A DNA stretch of 17,412 nt from Gammaproteobacteria bacterium (lineage in GTDB: Bacteria > Pseudomonadota > Gammaproteobacteria > UBA7966), in NCBI GenBank assembly GCA_003485715.1, contig DNIF01000198.1, forward strand, positions 1-17,412. Reading direction: 5' to 3'. The first letter of the stretch is position 1, and each line of letters starts with the position of its first letter. Positions 7,395-13,931 of this stretch are shown piece by piece. The position numbers were made by a program, and so were the translations under genes. Under the pieces are notes generated by a model. The model saw nothing but the letters and a program-made list of their open reading frames with translations, ran no database searches and had not been told where the DNA came from.

Positions 7395-8275
7395 GGGAAC
7401 CTCGATTCTTCCGCCAGACGCTGCAGGTAACGGCCATAACCGGTCTTGGCCAGCGGGGTCGCCATCCGCAGCAGGGCCTCCGTATCGATCCAGCCCGAAC
7501 GCCAGGCGATCTCCTCCGGGCACGCGACCTTGACGCCCTGACGGTTCTCGATGGTGGCGATGAACTGGCCGGCATCCAATAACGAATCGTGCGTGCCGGT
7601 ATCAAGCCAGGCGTAGCCGCGACCCATGAGTGCCACATGCAGGCCGCCGGCGGCGAGATAACGCATGTTGAGATCGGTGATCTCGAGTTCACCCCGGGGC
7701 GATGGTTCCAGCGCCCGGGCCAGGCCGGGGGCCGCACCATCGTAGAAGTAGAGGCCGGTGACGGCAAAGTTCGAGCGGGGTTGTGCGGGCTTCTCCTCGA
7801 TGGAAATGACACGACCCGCTGCGTCGAAATCGACCACGCCATAGCGCTCCGGGTCTTGCACCCGGTAGGCAAAGACCGTGGCGCCAGCATCCCGCGCCAG
7901 CGCCTCCTTCAGCAGCACGGGCAGATTGGCCCCGTAGAAGAGGTTGTCACCGAGGATGAGCACACAACCGGCACCGTCAAGGAAGGACTCGCCGATGATG
8001 AGCGCCTGCGCCAGACCATCCGGTGAGGGCTGCACGGCGTACTCGATCTGCATGCCCCACTGCGCGCCATCGCCCAGCAGTTGCCGGAAGCGGGGCGTGT
8101 CCTGGGGTGTGGAGATGAGCAACACCTCGCGCAGCCCGGCCAGCATCAGGGTCGAGAGCGGGTAGTACACCATGGGTTTGTCGTAGACCGGCAGGAGCTG
8201 CTTGGAAACCGCCAGGGTAGCCGGGTGCAGCCGCGTGCCGGAACCGCCCGCGAGGATGATCCCCTTGCGCTTCAT
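7391..8275 (-). CDS. rfbA: Glucose-1-phosphate thymidylyltransferase
   Basis: First step of dTDP-L-rhamnose synthesis: glucose-1-phosphate plus dTTP gives dTDP-glucose. The 294 residues match the family length. The N-terminal nucleotide-binding motif GGSGTRLHP is at 10-18, followed by SKQLLPVYDKPMVYYPLSTL at 24-43. The metal-binding aspartates appear as Asp110 in LILGDNLFYG and Asp225 in AWLDTGTHDSL; EKPAQPRS is at 161-168. The ATG at 8275 has a strong GGGAGG about 9 nt upstream. It follows rfbD by 58 bp and overlaps the rfbC start by 4 nt. It differs clearly from GalU at the other end of the block, so there is no confusion between the two pyrophosphorylases. Confidence 0.96.
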   Translation of the reverse strand: MKRKGIILAGGSGTRLHPATLAVSKQLLPVYDKPMVYYPLSTLMLAGLREVLLISTPQDTPRFRQLLGDGAQWGMQIEYAVQPSPDGLAQALIIGESFLDGAGCVLILGDNLFYGANLPVLLKEALARDAGATVFAYRVQDPERYGVVDFDAAGRVISIEEKPAQPRSNFAVTGLYFYDGAAPGLARALEPSPRGELEITDLNMRYLAAGGLHVALMGRGYAWLDTGTHDSLLDAGQFIATIENRQGVKVACPEEIAWRSGWIDTEALLRMATPLAKTGYGRYLQRLAEESRFP

Positions 8276-8333
8276 GGGTACCGCCTCCCTCGCCGCAGGT
8301 TCCCCGTCGCTACCGACACGGCCATCGTATGCG

Positions 8334-9236
8334 TCACGGGCAACACTCCGCGAGTAGGCGCACGGTACGGGCCACGCCGGGTTGCCAATCAGGCAGTGCG
8401 AGCTGGAAGGTCGCGCGAATGCGGTCGGTATTCAGTAGCGAGCAGGCAGGGCGAGGCGCGGCGGCACGGTATTCAGTCGTGGAGATGGGCTCGACGGCAG
8501 CGGGCGACACGCGCAAGGGAACACCGGCGGATTCGGCTTGGGCGAGCAGATAACAGGCGTAGTCGAACCAGCTGGTCGAGCCTCCGGCCGCGAGATGATA
8601 GAAGCCCGCCAGGCGATCCGCCGAGAGACCCGGCCGCCGCAGGGTCACCAGCGCATGCGCGGTGACATCAGCGACGAGGTCCGCCCCCGTCGGCGCGCCG
8701 AACTGATCGTCCACCACCCGCAGCGTGTCGCGCGTGCGCGCGATACGCAGCATGGTGCGCAGGAAGTTGTTGCCGTGAGCCGCATAAATCCACGCCGTCC
8801 GCAGGCAGAGGAAGCGGCATCCACTGGCAACGAGGGCCTCCTCACCCGCCCGCTTCGAGCGCGCATAGACGCCAAGGGGGTTCGGCGCATCATCTTCGCC
8901 ATAGGCCTCGGTGGAACGACCGTCGAAGACGTAGTCGGTGGAGTAATGAACCAGCCAGGCGTCGAGTTCGCGCGCCCGCTCTGCGAGTACGGCAACCGCT
9001 TCGGCGTTCACGGCAAAGGCCAGGGCCGGCTCCTCTTCCGCACGATCGACCGCAGTGTAAGCCGCCGCATTGACTATGAAATCGGCCTCGATGCTGGCAA
9101 GGCATGCGGCCAGCGCAATGGGATCGGTAAAATCGACCTGGGCGCGACCGAGGGCCGTAACCGTCGCGACCGGCGCGAGCGCACGTTGCAGTTCGCGTCC
9201 GATCTGGCCACCGGCCCCCAGGAGCAGCACCCTCAC
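8334..9236 (-). CDS. rfbD: dTDP-4-dehydrorhamnose reductase
   Basis: Final step of dTDP-L-rhamnose synthesis, the NAD(P)H-dependent reduction of dTDP-4-keto-L-rhamnose. With the GTG start at 9236-9234 the protein has 300 residues, the family's usual size. The N-terminus is VRVLLLGAGGQIG, with the cofactor glycines at 7-13. The SDR catalytic residues are Thr100-Asp101-Tyr102 in STDYVFDG and Tyr124-Lys128 in YARSK; a FGAPT segment typical of RfbD follows. The GTG overlaps the rfbB stop as GTGA and has GGGAGG 8 nt upstream. The open frame extends to 9293, but that part lies inside rfbB, so the shorter form is preferred. Confidence 0.95.
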   Translation of the reverse strand: MRVLLLGAGGQIGRELQRALAPVATVTALGRAQVDFTDPIALAACLASIEADFIVNAAAYTAVDRAEEEPALAFAVNAEAVAVLAERARELDAWLVHYSTDYVFDGRSTEAYGEDDAPNPLGVYARSKRAGEEALVASGCRFLCLRTAWIYAAHGNNFLRTMLRIARTRDTLRVVDDQFGAPTGADLVADVTAHALVTLRRPGLSADRLAGFYHLAAGGSTSWFDYACYLLAQAESAGVPLRVSPAAVEPISTTEYRAAAPRPACSLLNTDRIRATFQLALPDWQPGVARTVRLLAECCP

Positions 9237-10291
9237 GCGTAATGCCTCCCGAGCCACTCGCGATAGGCCCCGCTGGTCACATCCCTCACCCACACCTCAT
9301 GCGCGAGATACCAGGCGACCGTCCTGCGGATCCCGCTGGCGAAGGTCTCTGCGGGGGACCAGCCCAACTCGCGTGCGAGCTTCGACGCATCGATGGCATA
9401 ACGGCGGTCATGGCCGGGACGATCCCGGACGTGGGTGATCTGACAGGCGTAGGGGAGCCCGTCGGCGCGTGGACGGAGTTCGTCCAGCAGCGCACACAGC
9501 GTGTGTACCACTTCCAGGTTGGTGAGCTCGTTGTGCCCGCCGATGTTCCAGGTCTCACCGATGCGAGCAGCCGCCAGCACGGTGCGGATCGCCGCGCAGT
9601 GATCAGAAACATAGAGCCAGTCACGCACCTGCAGACCATCGCCGTAGACCGGCAGCGGCTCACCCGCCAGGGCACGGTGGATGCAAAGCGGAATGAGCTT
9701 CTCGGGAAACTGATAGGGGCCGTAGTTGTTCGAACAATTGGTGGTGACTACCGGCAACCCGTAGGTGTGGTGCCAGGCGCGTGCCAGATGATCCGAGGCC
9801 GCCTTGCTCGCGGCATAGGGGCTGTTGGGGAGGTAGCGATTGGTTTCCGTGAACGCCGCGTCCTCGGGGCCCAGCGTGCCGAAGACCTCATCGGTCGACA
9901 CGTGCAGGAAACAGAAGGCATTGCGCTCGGCCTCCTCGAGGGCACGCCAGTAGCCGGTCACGGCCTCGAGCAGCCGCAAGGTTCCAGTGACATTCGTATC
10001 GAAGAAGGCCTCGGGGCCATGGATCGAACGATCCACGTGACTCTCTGCGGCGAAGTGCAACACGGCTCTGGGTCGGTGTTCGCCGAGCAGGCGCTCCACG
10101 AGTGCTCGATCACGGATGTCGCCGTGCACGAAGCGGTGGCGTGGATCCCCGCGAAGCCCGTCCAGATTGGCCAGGTTGCCGGCGTAAGTGAGGGCGTCGA
10201 GGTTGACCAGCGCTTCATCGTGGCCGGCCAGCCAGTCGATGACGAAATTCGAACCGATGAAGCCGGCACCACCGGTGACCAGGATGGTCAT
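9233..10291 (-). CDS. rfbB: dTDP-glucose 4,6-dehydratase
   Basis: Second step of dTDP-L-rhamnose synthesis, giving dTDP-4-keto-6-deoxyglucose; first gene of the rfbBDAC group. From the ATG at 10291 it encodes 352 residues starting MTILVTGGAGFIGSNF, exactly as in the family. The frame runs on to 10336, but that upstream part has no ribosome site or family similarity. Catalytic residues are Thr133-Asp134-Glu135 in STDEVFG and Tyr159-Lys163 in YAASK; NNYGPYQFPEKLIP and GDGLQVRDWLYV are further signatures. The leader is G-rich (seven Gs just before the ATG) with no classical Shine-Dalgarno. Upstream lie 250 bp with three hairpins, probably holding the operon promoter, although I could not identify it. 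Confidence 0.96.
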   Translation of the reverse strand: MTILVTGGAGFIGSNFVIDWLAGHDEALVNLDALTYAGNLANLDGLRGDPRHRFVHGDIRDRALVERLLGEHRPRAVLHFAAESHVDRSIHGPEAFFDTNVTGTLRLLEAVTGYWRALEEAERNAFCFLHVSTDEVFGTLGPEDAAFTETNRYLPNSPYAASKAASDHLARAWHHTYGLPVVTTNCSNNYGPYQFPEKLIPLCIHRALAGEPLPVYGDGLQVRDWLYVSDHCAAIRTVLAAARIGETWNIGGHNELTNLEVVHTLCALLDELRPRADGLPYACQITHVRDRPGHDRRYAIDASKLARELGWSPAETFASGIRRTVAWYLAHEVWVRDVTSGAYREWLGRHYA

Positions 10292-10442
10292 CGCCCCCCC
10301 CAAAACGGGGTCGCCGTCGGTTTGTTTCCGCCGCAAAGACGGGTTCCCCGGCGTTGACCGTCCGTTATCCTCAAGCTCAGCTGCCGGGCGTGCATGGGCC
10401 GGAAGCTTAACGCTTCATCAGGGTAAGCGGCAGTACAAGCGA

Positions 10443-10465
10443 CGCCCGCAGCTTAGCTGCAGGCG
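10443..10465. other. Hairpin in the rfbB leader region (middle of three)
   Basis: CGCC-C-GCAGCT-T-AGCTGC-A-GGCG is a 10-bp inverted repeat with one internal mismatch and a single central base. The core, GCAGCTTAGCTGC, is a perfect odd palindrome. It lies about 150 bp upstream of the rfbB start, between the smaller GAAGC/GCTTC hairpin at 10402-10416 and the C/G-rich hairpin at 10469-10497. It could be a protein-binding site or an mRNA leader structure. Confidence 0.45.
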
Positions 10466-10468
10466 ACA

Positions 10469-10497
10469 GCCCCCCGGTCGAGTGGGGTTCGGGGGGC
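10469..10497. terminator. C/G-rich hairpin downstream of the antidote gene
   Basis: GCCCCCC (10469-10475) pairs with GGGGGGC (10491-10497) across a 15-nt loop. It begins 45 bases after the antidote stop on the minus strand, a place where a terminator for that gene would sit. No T-run follows, so intrinsic termination is doubtful; it may instead be a leader structure of the rfb operon. Confidence 0.35.
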
Positions 10498-10541
10498 CAA
10501 GCGGCGCTCCAAGTATGTGCCCGGAACGCGTTTGGCCGAGC

Positions 10542-10856
10542 TCAGGCTGGACCGAGATACAGGCGCATGCCCAGGGCCCGAGCAACCTTGAGTATGGTGC
10601 TCAGACTGGGATTCCCGTTTGCGCTCAGCGAGCGATAAAGGCTTTCTCGGCTGAGACCGGCATCACGGGCCACCTGGGCCATGCCGCGGGCTCGGGCAAT
10701 CTCGCCCAAGGCGTGCGCGATGCTGGCTACATCATCTGGACTGTCCCGGAGCCGCGCATCGAGGTAGGCCGCTCTCGCTTCGGGCGAATCCAGACGGGCA
10801 ACGTTATCAAAGCGGGTTTCCTTGATGTTTTTCGCTTTCAGCATGGCACTCGTCAT
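10542..10856 (-). CDS. Orphan addiction-module antidote protein, HI1420 family (HTH)
   Basis: A small DNA-binding antitoxin of the HI1420/TIGR02684 type. With the ATG at 10856 it has 104 residues, the usual size; the frame runs on to 10994 but that part has no family similarity. The typical layout is visible: an N-terminal FDNVARLDSPEARAAYLDA segment, then ALGEIARARGMAQVARDAG (49-67) leading into a helix-turn-helix with LSRESLYRSLS (68-78), GNPSLSTILKVARALG (81-96) and a short final strand MRLYL. A second ATG at 10844 is possible. In known systems a RelE/HigB-like toxin gene precedes the antidote; here the upstream 434 bp contain no such frame on either strand. It may be a leftover antitoxin or a free-standing regulator. 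Its position directly upstream of the rfb operon would suit local regulation, but that is a guess. Confidence 0.8.
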   Translation of the reverse strand: MTSAMLKAKNIKETRFDNVARLDSPEARAAYLDARLRDSPDDVASIAHALGEIARARGMAQVARDAGLSRESLYRSLSANGNPSLSTILKVARALGMRLYLGPA

Positions 10857-11290
10857 GAGGTGGTCACCCGGGGCTTGAGGGGGGAGCAGCGCGAGAGTGG
10901 AGCCCTGCGCCCCCGGTAGAGTTCTGTCCGCAGCAGCCGGAAAATTGAGCGAGCGCAAGAAAACTGGACGGCGGGGCGAGATGGCGGACCCCACGGGGGC
11001 ACGACAGGCTCACCTCCTGGGCAGCTCGCGGCACCCGGCAAGGCATATCAACGAATCAGCTGACCAAGACAAGCGACAGCGCCATCGGTTCCGAAGCGGC
11101 GGGCAACGGGCGCGGGGGCCAGCAGGATGCGCCAGCCCAGGCAGCACCCGTACCGTCCGCCTACGCTAGACCGGCCGGCCCCCGACGAGTGCTCAGTGTC
11201 GGCCGGGATGGCGGGCTGGCGGACTTTCCCGGTGGAACTACCTGATTGGACGAGAAAAACCGCATTCGCGGCCGAGATGAGGAGGATCCT
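10857..11290. other. Intergenic stretch without a recognisable gene
   Basis: These 434 bp lie between the response regulator's end and the antidote start. Open frames on both strands are low-complexity Arg/Gly/Ser/Pro strings with no family resemblance. I see a weak terminator-like hairpin near 11251-11273 and a second dyad, CCGAC/GTCGG (11182-11186 with 11198-11202), flanked by CCGGCC/CCGG. No toxin gene, tRNA or repeat is visible. Confidence 0.6.
11251..11273 (-). terminator. Weak intrinsic terminator candidate after the response regulator
   Basis: On the minus strand GGCCGC-GAAT-GCGGTT forms a 4-bp perfect stem extended by two G-T pairs, followed by a run of Ts that overlaps the stem (TTTTTCTCG). 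It begins about 17 bases after the response-regulator stop codon. The stem is short, so the call is tentative. Confidence 0.35.
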
Positions 11291-11938
11291 TCAGGCTTGA
11301 ACCAGCCCGCTTCGGATCGCCAGCCGGGCGAGTTCGGTGACCGAACCCACCTCGAGCTTGGACTTGATCTGGGTGCTGTAGTTGGCCACCGTCTTATAGG
11401 AGAGCGACAGCTTGCCGGCGATGTCGCTCGCGCTCTCGCCCTGGGCGAGGAGGCAGAAGATCTCGAACTCCCGCGGCGAGAGTGTGGAGAGTGGACTCGC
11501 CTTGCCGCGCGCCTTCTGGAACGCCAGCCGTTGGGCGATCTCCGATTCCAGATACACCCGCCCACTCGCCACCTGTCGCACGGCGGTGACCAACTCCTCC
11601 GGCGCGGCGCGCTTGGTGATGTAGCCGCAGGCCCCCGCCTGTAACGCCTGCTCGACGAAGACCGTGTCCTCGTGCATGGAAAACACCAGGATGCGAGCCG
11701 CCGGGTCGCGCGCGACGATGCGGCGGATGCATTCGAGGCCGCCGATCCCGGGTAGGGAAAGGTCCATCACCACGATGTCTGGCTGCAACTGGGTGAACAG
11801 GCGGCAACCGGACTCACCGCTCGATGCCTCACCGATGACGCTGATGTCGCCGGCGCTCGTAAGCAGACTGCGATAGCCCGCACGCACCACGGCATGGTCG
11901 TCCACCATCAGGATGCGGATGGTCGTCGTTTCGCTCAT
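11291..11938 (-). CDS. NarL/FixJ-family two-component response regulator
   Basis: A 215-residue DNA-binding response regulator. The receiver domain (about 7-120) has the acidic pair Asp13-Asp14 in LMVDDHAVVRAGY, the phospho-acceptor Asp59 in VVMDLSLPG, Ser86 as the switch hydroxyl residue and Lys108 in YITKRA. The LuxR-type helix-turn-helix output domain occupies about 148-212, with LSPREFEIFCLLAQGESASD and YKTVANYSTQIKSKL. It resembles GacA/UvrY and MoxX-like regulators, but I cannot name a target. The ATG lies 2 nt after the stop of the histidine kinase and GAGGAGG lies inside the kinase end, so the pair is one transcript and surely cognate. All phosphorylation residues are intact. Confidence 0.93.
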   Translation of the reverse strand: MSETTTIRILMVDDHAVVRAGYRSLLTSAGDISVIGEASSGESGCRLFTQLQPDIVVMDLSLPGIGGLECIRRIVARDPAARILVFSMHEDTVFVEQALQAGACGYITKRAAPEELVTAVRQVASGRVYLESEIAQRLAFQKARGKASPLSTLSPREFEIFCLLAQGESASDIAGKLSLSYKTVANYSTQIKSKLEVGSVTELARLAIRSGLVQA

Positions 11939-11940
11939 GT

Positions 11941-13377
11941 CTACCTGGCCTCCTCGAACGGCAGTTCAACCTCGATCACAAGCCCACCCGCCGCCGGCTG
12001 GACGATACGAAACTGGCCGCCGGCCACCTCCGCCCGCTCCCGCATGCCTCGCAGCCCAAGTCCGCCCTCCCCCGCCAGAACACCCTGGGAAAGGCCCCGA
12101 CCGTTGTCCCGCACGCGCAGTTCGAGCACGCCGGCACCCGGCCGGGTCGACCGGTAGCCAACCGCAACCTCGACCTCCGTGGCACGCGCGTGCTTGACCA
12201 CGTTGGTCAGGGCCTCCTGCACGATGCGGTAGGCACCGATGGCGAGGTCGTCTGGCAGACGCTCTGGCAAGGGACCAAGCACGAGCCGACAGAAACAGTC
12301 CTCGAATCGGGTATTCCAGTCGTCCACGAGGGTCTCGATGGCCGCCTTCAGGCCGAGTTCATCGAGGGTCACGGGACGTAACCGGTGCATCATCCCACGC
12401 GCCACGTCGTACACGTGCGAGCCGATCCGCGCAATCTCGGCGGCGGCGTCGCGCGTGTGGCTATCGGCCTCCCCTGCCCGCCGTACCATGGACGCGGCGA
12501 TGGCACGAATGGCACTGAGACTCTGGCCCATCTCGTCGTGGAGTTCCTGGGCGAGATGCCGGCGCTCGCGCTCCTGGATCGACAGGCTGCGACTCGTCAA
12601 TCGGCGATTTTCCTCTCTTGAGTTCTCAAGAACAGTTGCCATGTGATTGAATTGTCTCGCTATGCTGTCCAGCTCCGGCAAGCGCATGGGCGGTAGGCGG
12701 GCGGCCAGATCGCCGCGTTCGATGGCATCGAGGGCACGTCTGATCTCCTGCACCGGCTTCAAGGCATGAGTCACGGTGAGCACCACCAGCAGATCCGCCA
12801 TCAGCAGGGCCAGCGATAGCACCACGATGAGGGCGCGCGTGTCGGCCCAGGCCTCATCGATCTCGTCACGCGGATCGGCGCGGATGACGAGCACGGATTC
12901 GGTGCCGTCGGCCAGCGACACGAGCCGGCGGTACTCCAGTGGTGCGACCTCCAGCCAGCGGGAAAACCAGATCGGTGCCAGCGGCTTGTCCTGAGCGGCC
13001 AAAGGCTGCGGTGAAGCCCCACCTTCGATGGAGAGAGTCAGATGCCGCGTGCCTTCGATGGCCGCAAGGCTGGAGCGCAGGCGTTCGAGCAAGGCCCCGT
13101 GGTCGCCCTCCGGAGAACTCGCCAGCGCGACCTCGATCAGTTCCAGGGTGAGTTTGATGGAGGATTCGAGCTCCTCCACGACGGCGTCGTGGGCATTACG
13201 CACCGCAAGACTGGCCCCAAAAAGGCCAACCAGGAGGAAGGCCGCGTTGACCAGCAACAGCAGGCGTACGCGCAGACTCAGGGTCCGCCAGCCGCGGGCG
13301 GCGTGGGGGCCCTTGGCCGGCAGAGACTCCGCCGCGACTGACGCCGAGGGGCTGACCGGCACCGGGCTGACGGGCAC
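11941..13377 (-). CDS. Membrane sensor histidine kinase (LapD/MoxY-type sensor, HAMP, HisKA_3, HATPase_c)
   Basis: A 478-residue NarX/DegS-type kinase. TM1 is near 36-58 and TM2 near 182-203, enclosing a periplasmic domain of about 120 residues whose start (VRNAHDAVVEELESSIKLTL, 59-78) resembles the LapD/MoxY N-terminal domain. A HAMP segment (204-255, HALKPVQEIRRALDAIERGD) follows. The dimerisation box ERERRHLAQELHDEMGQS puts the phosphorylated His at 280. The ATPase domain has Asn392 in ALTNVVKHA, DNGRGL at 424-429 and GLRGM at 442-446. The start is a GTG at 13377; an in-frame stop lies about 80 bp upstream and no ATG occurs between them. The ribosome site is poor. It is followed 2 nt later by its response regulator. 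The signal sensed cannot be told from sequence; MoxYX-type control is the nearest known parallel. Confidence 0.92.
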   Translation of the reverse strand: MPVSPVPVSPSASVAAESLPAKGPHAARGWRTLSLRVRLLLLVNAAFLLVGLFGASLAVRNAHDAVVEELESSIKLTLELIEVALASSPEGDHGALLERLRSSLAAIEGTRHLTLSIEGGASPQPLAAQDKPLAPIWFSRWLEVAPLEYRRLVSLADGTESVLVIRADPRDEIDEAWADTRALIVVLSLALLMADLLVVLTVTHALKPVQEIRRALDAIERGDLAARLPPMRLPELDSIARQFNHMATVLENSREENRRLTSRSLSIQERERRHLAQELHDEMGQSLSAIRAIAASMVRRAGEADSHTRDAAAEIARIGSHVYDVARGMMHRLRPVTLDELGLKAAIETLVDDWNTRFEDCFCRLVLGPLPERLPDDLAIGAYRIVQEALTNVVKHARATEVEVAVGYRSTRPGAGVLELRVRDNGRGLSQGVLAGEGGLGLRGMRERAEVAGGQFRIVQPAAGGLVIEVELPFEEAR

Positions 13378-13572
13378 TTCGCCGGAGCGCGTCGAGGATG
13401 GGTTTCTCAGGGCTCGAACCTCGGCTGCCTGCGGGAAAGCGCGTTGAGTTCACCCTCGGAGTCGGGACCTCACTGCGCCGTCGCGCAGGGCCTCGTGACC
13501 GGCCTCGGAGGTCCGAAAACCCATGCGCCGGGACTCAACTTCCCGACGTCTATTGCCGTTACTCCACATGAT

Positions 13573-13591
13573 GGCCTTCCTGAGGGAGGCC
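13573..13591 (+). other. Hairpin in the leader of the small chemoreceptor-tip gene
   Basis: GGCCTTCC-TGA-GGGAGGCC forms an 8-bp stem with one T-G pair and a 3-nt loop, 35 bases before the ATG at 13627. A smaller GGAA/TTCC dyad follows at once. It lies in the 249-bp divergent gap between the kinase gene and this gene, so it may be an mRNA leader structure or a binding site. Confidence 0.4.
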
Positions 13592-13626
13592 CGGAAGGTT
13601 TCCACCTCGATTCAGGAGCAGTTCCC

Positions 13627-13845
13627 ATGTCGCAGGCCTTGTTCGACGCCGCAGCCGAAGCTCGGCTGCTCGCCTTCAACCTCATGATCGAGGCCGCCCG
13701 GGGTGGTCGTGCGACGGGCCGGATGCAGTCGGTCGCAACCGACATGGGCTACCTCACAGAAGCCGTGATGCGGGGACTTGCGCCCGCCGCGGAGGTTCGC
13801 TCACGCATCGCGGCCGTAGCCGGACGGGGACTCCCGACGACCTGA
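13627..13845 (+). CDS. 72-residue stand-alone protein resembling a chemoreceptor signalling hairpin tip
   Basis: The ATG at 13627 has AGGAG about 8 nt upstream; the longer frame back to 13444 begins with TTG and reads through low-complexity sequence, so I reject it. Residues 14-45 (LLAFNLMIEAARGG through MQSVATDMGYLTE) align without gaps to the highly conserved tip of methyl-accepting chemotaxis proteins, of the form ILALNAAVEAARAGE...VVAGEVRNLAQ. Shared positions include Asn18, Glu22-Ala-Ala-Arg25, Gly27, Val36-Ala37 and Leu43. There is no membrane segment, sensor domain or methylation helix, so it is only the distal hairpin that contacts CheA and CheW in real receptors. It diverges from the two-component pair and converges on the GDPD-like gene. 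It could be an array modulator, a decayed receptor, or chance resemblance in an Ala-rich helical protein. Confidence 0.6.
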   Translation: MSQALFDAAAEARLLAFNLMIEAARGGRATGRMQSVATDMGYLTEAVMRGLAPAAEVRSRIAAVAGRGLPTT

Positions 13846-13865
13846 CCGGGTGTGTTCGTCCCTCG

Positions 13866-13900
13866 CGAGCACGCCGGCTGCAAGGCGGGCAGCGTGCTCG
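13866..13900. terminator. Inverted repeat between convergent genes, possible bidirectional terminator
   Basis: CGAGCACGC (13866-13874) and GCGTGCTCG (13892-13900) form a perfect 9-bp stem around a 17-nt loop. It lies 20 bp after the small plus-strand gene and 31 bp after the end of the convergent GDPD-like gene. There is no clear T-run on either side, so termination efficiency is uncertain, but the position is right for a shared terminator. Confidence 0.5.
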
Positions 13901-13931
13901 GGGGTTGCCAGAACGGATCCGTGTGACGCGT

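Noticed and set aside
9242..10357. 371-codon plus-strand frame opposite rfbB
   Set aside because: Antisense shadow of rfbB; no domain or ribosome site.
11182..11202. Dyad CCGAC/GTCGG with flanking CCGG, considered as a terminator
   Set aside because: No T-run, interrupted pairing and a position about 90 bp after the stop codon; GC-rich DNA yields such dyads by chance.
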